This document shows positions 38,508 to 48,385 of a DNA stretch of 64,000 bases, piece after piece. Origin of the DNA: Cyathus striatus (lineage: Eukaryota; Basidiomycota; Agaricomycetes; Agaricales; Nidulariaceae); the NCBI GenBank assembly GCA_025738555.1, contig JAOVFP010000003.1, positions 1,674,001 through 1,738,000 on the forward strand, in the 5' to 3' direction. The position numbers and the translations under genes were made by a program. The notes beneath the pieces are model-generated. The model did not search any database. It was not told the origin of the DNA and saw only the letters and a program-made list of their open reading frames with translations. Each line of letters opens with the position of its first letter. The stretch's first letter is position 1.

Positions 38508-39265
38508 TTATAAGATTATCTTGGGTTTCAACACTGGGCTCAATATTTTTTGAACCCCCAAGAAGATATTTGAGCACTTCGTTGACTGCCTGAATACAGC
38601 AAGATTCAAGGTATGAATTCTTAGAATATCACAAACTTCATTTAGAATGTGCTTTGGAAGTGTTGCAGATGTGATTAGAATGGGAATATCTTTAGGTAAG
38701 ATATCTTGAAGATGTCCCATTTCAGTGTACTCAGGCCTAAAAGAACTCCAGATATACATGCAATGTGATTCATCTACAATGATGCAGATTATGCAACTTG
38801 TGAAACAATGATTCTGGAATAGTTGTTCAAAGCCTCCTTTGTCCTTTACAAGTTGCTCTGGACTGACAACAATAACCTGGTATTCAAAGTTCTCAATTGC
38901 CTTAGGGAATGTAAGTCACAGTATTTGAGTACAGAAGACAGTATACTTACCTGGAAATTTGCAGCAGTTGCCATGTCCCTTCCAATAAATATGCCCTTCC
39001 TCCCTGCTTTCTCCAGCGACTCCACATGCTGCTTTCCTAGAATATTGAGTGGTGTAACAATTATTTGAATATTGTCTGCAGGACAGAACAAGAGAGGCAT
39101 CCAGAATGTTAGAGTCTTTCCAAGTCCTGTCCCAGTGATTGAAATGACATTGCAATCATGTTTGAGTACTGCCTGCACTATTTTGCACTGCCAGAGACAT
39201 GGTCGTATACCGAATGTCAATAGAGTTTTGCTTTGTATGTTGCAAATGGAGGGAATAATGGACAT
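38508..39265 (-). pseudogene. RecQ-like DNA helicase, N-terminal fragment
   Basis: Exon 1 (39265-38951) and exon 2 (38900-38508) are joined by a 50-bp intron and encode about 235 aa. Seen in order: a motif-0/Q-like LTFGIRPCLWQCKIVQAVL, Walker A TGTGLGKT, motif Ia-like IIVTPLNILGKQHVE, DExH box VDESHCMYIWSSFRPEYTEM, and motif III SATLP. The sequence then reads into KCSNIFLGVQKI and stops; motifs IV-VI and the RecQ C-terminal region are missing, so it is 3'-truncated. It ends 58 bp from the stop of the NLR gene, in convergent orientation. Element D is inserted about 170 bp upstream of its ATG. RecQ-like fragments are common in agaricomycete repeat-rich regions; the frame is open, so it could be expressed, but helicase activity is not expected. 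Confidence 0.7.
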
Positions 39266-40760
39266 ACAGCTCCCTCAAAGCAGGGTTCTCATGTTCTAAA
39301 GAAACAAACACGCATCAATGCAACTTCCCCACTGCTAATAAAATTTTGCCCTTGATTTCTGTCATCCCTGAACATCCATTTTCATTCTCAAAATGATTTC
39401 GGTGTGATGGCTATCAAGGTGGCTGTGGTATTTGTATATTCCCACTACCTTTTAAGGTAAGTGGGTCTTAGGGGACTCTTGACATCCTGAAAAGGCAATT
39501 TTGAGATCTGACTTTGGGATCTCAACCTGATTGGCTCCTGTCTCTATTGAAACCAAAACTATTCAAAATGTATTTAGTACACTTATGAATTGCACCACTA
39601 TGTCAATCAAATGTTATCAATTGAAAATCCTACTACTATATACTCTGGTGTTGTCTTTATTTCCCTTCTTCCTTGTTTCTATCTTGAACTGTGTGTTATC
39701 TTTACTCCTCCCTGATCTCTGACTAGTTCAAATCAATCCCTAGTTCACAATGTGTGTTATTTTTACTCCTCCCTGATCTTTGACTAGTTCAAATCAATCC
39801 CCAGTTCACAATGCATGTTGAATTCCTTTTGCTATTTAACTTGACTAACTTTTATAACCTACAGTCATTTCATGTCTTCTTCACTCTCTGGCATAACTTC
39901 TTCCAACCTTCCTCTACATGCAACACCTGAATTGAGCCATGTATGTTATATTCTTCTTAGTAATCTGTATGTTGCTCATTTCTCATCATAGTTTCAATCC
40001 ATTTTTGAAAATCTAAAAGATTTATCACATACAGATATTAATGAGTTTCTAAAACATATCTTCTCAGGAGACATTGAGTATTGTCTCACATTCACTACTC
40101 CTTTTGAAAGAAACTTTTTGGAAACTCATTCCAGGCATAAGTGTCAGCTAATTTGATCATTGAATAGCAGGGATATATGATTGTGGCAATTGCAGAAGCC
40201 AGGTGCTTATATGATTGTCTTTTTGTATGCATATTTGGAATTCTACTTACTTCAGGTGATCATAAACAATCAATAATGGGTTCTAATTGATTATTACTAT
40301 TATATGTATATAATAGATGATCATAAACAATCATTGATTTGTTTTAATTGAATACTACTATTGTATGTATCTTTTAGGTGATCATAAACAATCATAGATT
40401 TGTTTTAATTGAATATTACTATTGTATGCATCTTTTAGGTGATCATAAACAATCATTGATTTGTTTTAATTGAATATTACTATTGTATGTATCTTTTAGG
40501 TGATTATAAACAATCATTCATCCATTCTAATTGAATATTACTATTGTATGTATATATTGAATGATCATAAACAATCATTGATTTGTTTTAATTGAATATT
40601 ACTAATGTATGTATCCTTTGGGTAATCATAAGCAATCATTGGTTAATACTAATTGGATATTACTATTGTACTAATGTGCTGCTGATTTCCCTCATGTCAC
40701 GTTTGTCATGCTCTTCGTGTGCATCACATATTTCCCGTGCTTCCTATGTTTCCCATGCAT

Positions 40761-41469
40761 CATGTTGTCACATTCTTCATGTTGTCACATTCTTCATGTT
40801 GTCACATTCTTCATGTTGTCACATTCTTCATGTTGTCACATTCTTCATGTTGTCACATTCTTCATGTTGTCACATTCTTCATGTTGTCACATTCTTCATG
40901 TTGTCACATTCTTCATGTTGTCACATTCTTCATGTTGTCACATTCTTCATGTTGTCACATTCTTCATGTTGTCACATTCTTCATGTTGTCACATTCTTCA
41001 TGTTGTCACATTCTTCATGTTGTCACATTCTTCATGTTGTCACATTCTTCATGTTGTCACATTCTTCATGTTGTCACATTCTTCATGTTGTCACATTCTT
41101 CATGTTGTCACATTCTTCATGTTGTCACATTCTTCATGTTGTCACATTCTTCATGTTGTCACATTCTTCATGTTGTCACATTCTTCATGTTGTCACATTC
41201 TTCATGTTGTCACATTCTTCATGTTGTCACATTCTTCATGTTGTCACATTCTTCATGTTGTCACATTCTTCATGTTGTCACATTCTTCATGTTGTCACAT
41301 TCTTCATGTTGTCACATTCTTCATGTTGTCACATTCTTCATGTTGTCACATTCTTCATGTTGTCACATTCTTCATGTTGTCACATTCTTCATGTTGTCAC
41401 ATTCTTCATGTTGTCACATTCTTCATGTTGTCACATTCTTCATGTTGTCACATTCTTCATGTTGTCACA
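40761..41469 (+). repeat. 17-bp satellite, about 42 near-identical copies
   Basis: The unit CATGTTGTCACATTCTT is repeated about 42 times with almost no divergence, implying recent expansion or homogenisation. Because 17 is not a multiple of three and the unit lacks stops, all plus-strand frames stay open and give 270-440-aa frames with the same 17-residue repeat; these are not proteins. Confidence 0.95.
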
Positions 41470-42010
41470 CATTTCCTGCTGCGTCACAAACTTCCCGCGC
41501 TTCCCATCATTCCTGTGCTCTAGAATTCCCACACATCATGACTGTCACACATATTCCTGCGCTTCACACATACTCCCACGCTTCATGCATATTCACACCC
41601 ATCACACTCGTCACATTCTTCGCGCGCGTCACACATATTCCCACGCTTCGCATTTGTCACATTCTTCCCATGCGTCACATTTGTCACACATATTCGCATG
41701 CATCACATTTGTCACACATATTCGCATGCATCACATTTGTCATATATATTCGCATGCATCACATTTGTCATATATATTCGCATGCATCACATTTGTCATA
41801 TATATTCGCACATGTCACGCTTTTCATGTGTGCCACGTGCATCACATTTGTCATTTGTCACACTTTTAGCGCTCGTCACGCATGTCACATACTTACATTT
41901 GTCACACTTTGCACAACTATCATGCATTTGATGGGTGTTACTCTTTTGATTCACATTACATATTCTATGTGTCACTCATCATGCTCTTTGCATATGTTAC
42001 ATTTGTCACA
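41470..42010 (+). repeat. Diverged CATGTCAC/TTCGCATGCATC minisatellite
   Basis: Continuing from the 17-bp array, units include CACTTCCCGCGCTTCCCA-type words and, at about 41690-41800, four tandem copies of a 29-bp unit with CACATTTGTCATATATATTC. It forms the rest of the foldback core. Confidence 0.75.
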
Positions 42011-43169
42011 ATTTTCACAGCTCAGTAATGTAATTTGACTTTTGACATTGACAACATATCTAAATTTGAAAACTATGGTAAGTGGGTGATACTCAGCATA
42101 TCACCTGTCATGGTCTACAAGCCCATAATGATTTTGATGTATATCATATATCAAGTTTGTCATGTTCCCAATTTGAATTTTATTGCTTTTGACATTTGCT
42201 CACACTTGTGGAGCCTGAAGGCATAGTAGGAAGGAGAATCATGATGTACTGAACACTTAACACCTAAGGAGAGAAGCTGGTTACATGTGTCAGATTACCT
42301 GTATATCTGTATCATTGTTGAAATTGTTAGAGAACAGAAGTATACCAAAGTGCAGAGTAAATTATTAAAGCAAATGAAACAAAGATGTTCTTGTTAAATT
42401 TAAGGTTATAACATGGAATGTGACAATTAGTAAACTATGGAAATGTAACAATAATAAGGAACTAGAATGAAACATGTAGAGTGTGTACATAAGTCCAAAG
42501 GATACATACATTAGTAATATTCAATTAAAACAAATCAATGATTGTTTATGATCATTCAATATATACATACAATAGTAATATTCAATTAGAATGGATGAAT
42601 GATTGTTTATGATCACCTAAAAGATACATACAATAGTAATATTCAATTAAAACAAATCAATGATTGTTTATGATCACCTAAAAGATACATACAATAGTAA
42701 TATTCAATTAAAACAAATCAATGATTGTTTATGATCACCTAAAAGATGCATACAATAGTAATATTCAATTAAAACAAATCTATGATTGTTTATGATCACC
42801 TAAAAGATACATACAATAGTAGTAATCAATTAAAACAAATCAATGATTGTTTATGATCATCTATTATATACATACAATAGTAATAATCAATTAGAACCCA
42901 TTATTGATTGTTTATGATCACCTGAAGTAAGTAGAATTCCAAATATGCATACAAAAAGACAATCATATAAGCACCTGGCTTCTGTGATTGCCACAATCAT
43001 ATATCCCTGCTACTCAATGATCAAAATTGCTGACACCCTTCTTCCAGGAACTACAGTTTTCATCACTGCTGAATTTCTACAAAGGCTTAACAAGTCCAAT
43101 TTTTCCAGGGTATTTCCATTTGCCTTATTTTAATCTCACCTATAACAACCTGTTTCTTTCCAGACTTAT

Positions 43170-43779
43170 TGTCATGTCCTGTTCTATTCCACTAGGGACA
43201 AGAACTCCAGAGTTGATATTCTAAGAAGCGGAGTAACTCACACATGTTAGTAGGGTGCGTGGAGGTAGTGAATGAGTATGGGAGTAATGGAATGTTGGCT
43301 TCAACTTGTGTGTTGCACCCCTTGGACTTTCAGTTCTGTATTTAGAAGAAAGCGGAGTAGGTGACAAAATAGCAGAGTTGGCTCAAGGCCCAAGTGAAAG
43401 AAAGGTGTAAATGTAGTTGATTCGAAACTAAAGTATATCTATGTTACAGGAGTAGTTTATATAGTAAACTACTTTGTCCAAATGCATATGGAGTAATGCC
43501 CATGGGTATGTGGCATTCAAGGGTTAAGTAAACTCCATAGCATGTAGACCATAGTAAAACTAGTAGTATGCCTCTAGATTATAGTTATAGGAGAAATGGC
43601 CGCAGACAGAGAACAAGGTAGTAATATTAAAGGGAAGGAACAAGTAAACAGTTACAAGTAAACATTAGTAAGGGAGAGTTCAATATATAACAAGTATACA
43701 TAGTCCAGAGGAAACTTACTAAAAGCGGAGTAAACCTGGAGTTGACCCCAATGGTTCAGGGATTGTCATGGATATGACA
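43170..43779 (+). mobile_element. Solo LTR with 5-bp target duplication
   Basis: It begins TGTCATGTCC, ends GGATATGACA, and is flanked by CTTAT at 43165-43169 and 43780-43784. The host sequence in element D is otherwise continuous with copy A (CCAGACTT joined to ATGAACTTC). It is homologous over its length to 1114-1710. A solo LTR normally arises by recombination between the two LTRs of a retrotransposon. Confidence 0.85.
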
Positions 43780-43937
43780 CTTATGAACTTCATATACACA
43801 AAATATACAAGTTTTAATCATATCAATTACTGTATTTTAAATTTGTATTAATAAATCAATTCTCTTACCTGGCCCTATTGTTTATTTGGTAGGTAGTGGG
43901 TTTTGCCACTAGATGGCCCTATTTTTTATATTATATG

Positions 43938-44121
43938 CCAGACCCTATGGGGTGTCTCACTGAATTAAGGTTCGAATTTCTCAAATTCCAAAAAGGGAAT
44001 GATTGAATCAAACAACATGATTGGCTCATCAAATCAACTTGGTATTTCTAATAACTTCCTCCCAAAGAGCTCAGATTAAGAACTGCATACTGTCTAGGAT
44101 CGAGACACCCCATAGGGTCTG
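43938..44121. mobile_element. Short MITE with 21-bp inverted ends
   Basis: CCAGACCCTATGGGGTGTCT at the left is inverted at 44101-44121 (AGACACCCCATAGGGTCTGG). The 184-bp element is non-coding. A clear target duplication is not visible. It lies ten bases beyond the end of element D. Confidence 0.65.
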
Positions 44122-45640
44122 GGTAGGAGACTGACACTATACTACAGACTCCAGATTTTGCACTTGACAATAGCTGTAGTTTTGCAGCTGGGAAAATGTT
44201 TTCTCAATACATACCATGTAACATCAACTTTGAGCACCCCCAATAATAATATAAGTAAGTATTGGAATCTGAACACACCAATCATGTGTGAATTCATGAA
44301 TTAAAACAGCATGGGAATTTGATGGAAGGCATACCATTTCAGTTAGATTTGCTTCCTTCTCATTCTCCTGTCGAGTCTAGGCCCTGCAGGCTGTCTGTTT
44401 CTATCATGCACAGTGCACCACAACTCGTTTGTTGGCTCTCTCATGTTAACTCCAGGCAAATCCAAGACACACATATTCTAAAGGATGTCAACTACAGATT
44501 TCTGTCAATGTTTGGCACCCATTTCTACAATCCAAGTGTCCAGTTCTACTAGAAGCATGCTCCAGCCCTCTGTGTTCCATTCTCAGCCACCTCTTTGTAT
44601 ACCGATGAAGGCACTCACTGTCACCTGGCCTGTTCTGTTAAAACTATTGGACTGGACAGGGATTGAACCTGTGACCACCTGTACTCATGACTAGGCGCTC
44701 TTCCAACTGAGCTACCAGCCCTTGCCTATACACAAGCAAGAACAGGTACTTAACCAGTTGAGTGGGCTACCAGGCTCATCACCATGGCAGGAGTGCTCCA
44801 ATATTATACACCCCCATAACCCAGTCAAGGCTGTCAACCTTGCCAATCCAACATGTTCAGTATGGACCTTATTTCGAAGGGGCTACTAGATTTTGATGTT
44901 GCCTGGATTTTGACGTTGCTGCAGCATCGCCAGTGAGGCAATGCCAGTGCAGCAGAGTGCCTGTGAAGAGGTGGTAAGTCAGGACATTCATAAGCCGTAC
45001 TCTCTCATACTCTTCACATATATAATTTACTGATGTCTGGAGATCCAAATGGCAAGCCAGAATTCACATGTACATTGGGTTGTTGCAATGTGGGGTTTTT
45101 CAATTAAGTGTGGGAAATATTGTTGAACAAAAAATATTGTGAAAAAAAATACATAGTTTTTGGGTCAATTTAATTGTTATCATGACATTTAGGGACACTT
45201 ATAATGTCATTTTAGCCCACAAATTGCCCTTGGGGCTTCTGTTCTTCATGTTGTATCACATGCAAAGGTTATTTTCCCATGCTTTCTCAATGTGTGGAAA
45301 CTTCAACAACATTTACTAGACCCATACTATAAACATATACATCATGAATATCATAGAAAGTGATTTATGCACTATCTCTTATTAGTTATAAATTCAGATT
45401 TCTTATGCCACTAGTACCAATACTAATGAAGAGCTTAACAATGTACTGTCATTCTATCACTTCTCTGGGTTGATTGACTTAATGACAGCAGAATGTGTTG
45501 AAAATTTAACTTATATAAGCCCCTATGTACACCATAGAAGTACATTAAGTCACTTTGATAATGTGTATCTACTTATTTTACTATCTAGTAAGTATTATTG
45601 AAGAGTCTCTGCATGGTCAGCAAGCATGGGAAAGTGCATT
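44122..45640. other. Non-coding stretch around the tRNA-like sequence
   Basis: Apart from the tRNA-like sequence at 44648-44721, no gene is recognised. Minus-strand sequence just upstream of it (about 44740-44790) also contains an A-box-like TAGCCCACTCAACTGG. Short open frames show no domain. Confidence 0.4.
44648..44721 (-). tRNA. tRNA-like sequence, enlarged anticodon arm (CAT?)
   Basis: On the minus strand: acceptor stem GGGCTGG pairs with CCAGTCC, discriminator A; D arm GCTC/GAGC with AGTTGGAA loop (A box TAGCTCAGTTGG); T arm ACAGG-TTCAATC-CCTGT (B box GGTTCAATCCC). The anticodon arm is 18 nt (CCTAGTCATGAGTACAGG) instead of 17 and pairs well only if the stem is CGCCT/AGGTG with a 12-nt loop holding CAT. 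It could be an odd tRNA gene, a pseudogene, or the head of a tRNA-derived SINE. TGTACTCATGA is shared with 62088-62101, which hints at a dispersed family. Confidence 0.45.
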
Positions 45641-45649
45641 AATGTAGTG

Positions 45650-45815
45650 TGATGCATGATGGCAACTTCAGCAATGTCACAGGCAATGTCTGGCAATGTC
45701 ATGGCAACACCATCCAGCAACATCACAGCAATGTCACAGCAATGTCAGGCAATGTCCAGCAACACAAGCAACATCAATTCTCAGATTGGCAATGTCAGGC
45801 AACATCAAAATCCTT
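45650..45815 (+). repeat. GCAATGTCA minisatellite, left array
   Basis: About 15 irregular units of 9-13 bp (GGCAATGTCA, GCAACATCA) run here. A similar array at 47820-47950 lies beyond element E, but there many units read GCAACGTCA, retaining CpG where this copy has TG or CA. Confidence 0.7.
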
Positions 45816-45980
45816 ATTTTCAGATTTCTGTAACTTGTATAAAAATGAGTAGAGTGCATATATCTCTACCAATCTTTACTTGTTATTAGTAATAGTATAT
45901 ATCATAAATTTACAAACTACCAGCCAGCTAAAATCTAAATAATATTAGAAATGTTGTACACAAGTGACAAAATATATGTA

Positions 45981-47602
45981 TAAAGAAATAAGGCCGGCAA
46001 GCAGCACAGCCTACTACCTCAGCAGTTTGACTAATAAGAGATATTGAATTAAAGGAACCATATATTTAGTATTGCCTGAGAATGAGAAGGGGAGCAGTGA
46101 GAAGGGGAATGAAAATTTTGTAGCTGACACTATGGAACTACCCCAAATAGCTTCGAGGCAATTCAAGTTGTAATTGCCGCATTTACTGGAAAAAACCCAT
46201 TTCAAGATTTAATTCCTGTTGTGCATTGAATTCAAACATCTTTTAATACTCAATTGATTAGTTGAACAAGCACTAGCTTAAACTGTCTTGCTGTTACATT
46301 GTGTAAGTGTAGTATACTTTACTGACTTTTAAGGGGAGTTGGTATATTGTTTATAGCACATGAGGGAATGAATGGAAAAGTACTAAAACGAACCATCAAA
46401 AGACAGCAATATCTTATCACACCAGCATATGCATTCACTGATTATCGATCACAGGGTCAAACCATTTCCAATGTATTAGTAGACATTGCAACCCCAGCAT
46501 GCAGAAAACTAAGTTTGTTTCACCTTTATGTGGCATTATCAAGAAGCACAGGGCAAGAAATGATTCAAATCCGTCAAGAGTTCAACAACGAAATCTTCCT
46601 CCAGGCACATAACCATGAATTGATAGAAGACCATCTGGAAAGACTGGACACCAAGACCAAAGCACAATGGGAAACAATCGACAAATAGAGACAGACTGTA
46701 CACTGCAGCAGTCATTCCCAGTGAGCTCAAAGAAAAATTATTGAGTAAGGCCAAACAACAGACAGTGTACACAGCACTGAGAAAGAGACCTGTTGATGAA
46801 TGGCCTAATTACCATTCATTACATAGTTATCAAACGAAGTGTAGTCACAGACAAGCAAAAATAAACATGTATACAGTTAGCACTGTAGCAATGTCAAACA
46901 ACCAAAAGAGCACGCAACATGATCTAGAAATCCACAGAATGAATGAACAAAGAAAGCTGGTAGACAAATTGTGAGTAATTAGCATACATGGATTTGCTAA
47001 TAGACGTACTTTCTCAGAGAAACGTAACCTACCCCAGCATCACACTATCCACCCTAATGCAGTAGCCTGCATGCGCCTGTTGCAATTGGGAAGTGTGCAG
47101 AAGTCTTGGTGGTAGTGCTGAAACAGCCACTACATCGATCCTCCACCAGGGATGAATGGATCTGTACGCATGGTCATATAGGAAGAAACTAATGGTAATA
47201 AAGGAGAAAGAAAGGGGGCTACTTCATGAAGAGCGCGCGCACATTGGCGCTATGGTGCTATTCTAAGGTTCATAAAGGGAGGGGAGGGGGGGTAACATTG
47301 TCAGCAGACCAGGTGAATGAATGTATAATTTACAGAGAGGCAGGAACATGTGAAAGACAAATAAAACAGTGTGATGTTAATGAACAGGGAAAGAATGAAC
47401 GAGTGGGAAAGTTTGAGGTGAAGACAAAAACAAGAGGGATGATGATAGGGGGGCAAAAGGATCTGAGACGAGTGAATTTCGCCAGCGGTCACAGGATTGT
47501 CACAGGGCTCCAGCCAATCAGGTTGGGATCCTGTTCACGAACCTGTAAATTGCCTTATAGGGAACTCAGACATCCCTATAACCCAACTACCTTAAAAGGT
47601 AG
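45981..47602 (+). mobile_element. Helitron-like element copy E with helicase fragment
   Basis: The 5' end is TAAAGAAATAAGGCCGGC then AGCCTACTACCT; the 3' hairpin is CTACCTTAAAAGGTAG at about 47587-47602, but the usual TGGGAA is replaced by TTTCC. Uniquely, a 32-bp sequence (AATGTTGTACACAAGTGACA...) flanks it as an exact direct repeat at 45950-45981 and 47608-47639. The 3' subterminal region matches copy B. It contains the Pif1-like helicase fragment at 46329-46980, which is the main coding evidence for assigning the family. Confidence 0.75.
46329..46980 (+). pseudogene. Pif1/Helitron helicase, C-terminal fragment
   Basis: The frame at 46347-46688 encodes TPAYAFTDYRSQGQTISNVL (motif V region of Pif1-type helicases) and LSLFHLYVALSRSTGQEMIQ (motif VI). 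After a frame change near 46686 it continues as RDRLYTAAVIPSELKEKLLS and beyond. Walker A and B motifs and the Rep nuclease domain are missing. In Helitrons this helicase is the C-terminal half of the RepHel protein; basidiomycetes also have many free Pif1-like copies, so origin from the element itself is likely but not certain. Confidence 0.75.
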
Positions 47603-47639
47603 TTTCCAATGTTGTACACAAGTGACAAAATATATGTAT

Positions 47640-48385
47640 TTCACTGTGGGATTGTAAGTATTATTTGTTATACCCTCTCCCCACCCCCCATCCAGTGGTA
47701 ATATATATTATTAAAATGAAAGAACATCCATCTTGTGCAATCCTACTTATTTATTGTATTTATTACTAACTACACAGTGGGACTTGAACACAGGACCTCA
47801 GCACTAATATATGTAGCAACATCAAAAATAAATAAGCAATGTCACGCAACGTCACATGCAATGCCAGGCAACGTCAAATCCCAGAACGGCAATGTCAGGC
47901 AACGTCACCAAAGCAACGTCAAAAACCGGGCAACGTCAAAATCTGTAGGCCCTTTTCGAAGTGTTAGAGTGAAAAAGGCAGGATGCGGAAGAGCACGGGT
48001 GATGGATACTTCTGAGTGAGGGGATAGTGATTCATTACCGAGGACCGAGAGCCTTTTGACGCTTTGGAGGAACGTGAACTAGCGCGGGGGATCAAGCTCA
48101 AGCTCAAGAGGGAATGAGAGAAGACGGATGAAAGTGAGAAGAGGGATAGGAGGAGGGAAGAACGTCCAGGTTGAACATTGAGAGTTGGTGCTGGGGCTAA
48201 GAGGGAGGTTGCTTTGCAGCACTTCGCGTCTCTTCCTACTACGCAAAGTGCGTTCTCCCTACTAACTCCTGGGCCGTTTCTTCGCATCTGATGTCTCCTT
48301 TGCATACGCAAGTTGCGTTCTCTGAAGTGGCGCCATTTCATCAGGTTTTGCCTCCACCAACTATTACACCCGTAGCCTGAGACTG
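47640..48385. other. Non-coding stretch with GCAACGTCA array
   Basis: It contains the right-hand minisatellite at 47820-47950 and, near 47778, GTGGGACTTGAACACAGG, which looks like an inverted tRNA T-arm. From about 47950 the sequence becomes more CpG-rich, marking the change to older gene-like DNA. Confidence 0.45.

Larger units (their letters stand above)
40136..43040. mobile_element. Large foldback element with arrayed arms and satellite core
   Basis: Arms of about 550 bp (40136-40690 and 42480-43040) are inverse copies. Each has a unique outer part of about 110 bp (GTGTCAGC..., TGATCATTGA, AGCAGGGATATATGATTGTG) and then seven 61-bp units containing TGATCATAAACAATCATTG. Flanks ATTCCAGG (40128-40135) and CTTCCAGG (43041-43048) may be an 8-bp target duplication with one change. 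The centre holds a 17-bp satellite and degenerate CATGTCAC repeats. No transposase is present. The related, broken element at 3.0-9.0 kb shares arm and core vocabulary. Confidence 0.8.
39439..43928 (-). mobile_element. Helitron-like element copy D
   Basis: On the minus strand the 5' end is TAAAAAATAGGGCC then AACCCACTACCT, and the 3' end (at 39439) is TTACCTTAAAAGGTAG then TGGGAA. Both ends are homologous to copy A: 39439-40040 matches 8240-8810, and 43785-43928 with 43050-43165 matches 3842-4085. It carries a 65-bp internal duplication near 39690-39810 (TCCTCCCTGATCT). Two later insertions lie in it: a foldback element (40136-43040) and a solo LTR (43170-43779). Confidence 0.75.

Noticed and set aside
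40761..41469. CRISPR-like periodic array
   Set aside because: Units are contiguous 17-mers with no unique spacers, in a eukaryotic context.
40592..42038. Three overlapping open frames of 271-439 aa with a 17-residue repeat
   Set aside because: They are the three phases of a 17-bp satellite without stop codons; no start context, splice structure or homologous protein supports them.
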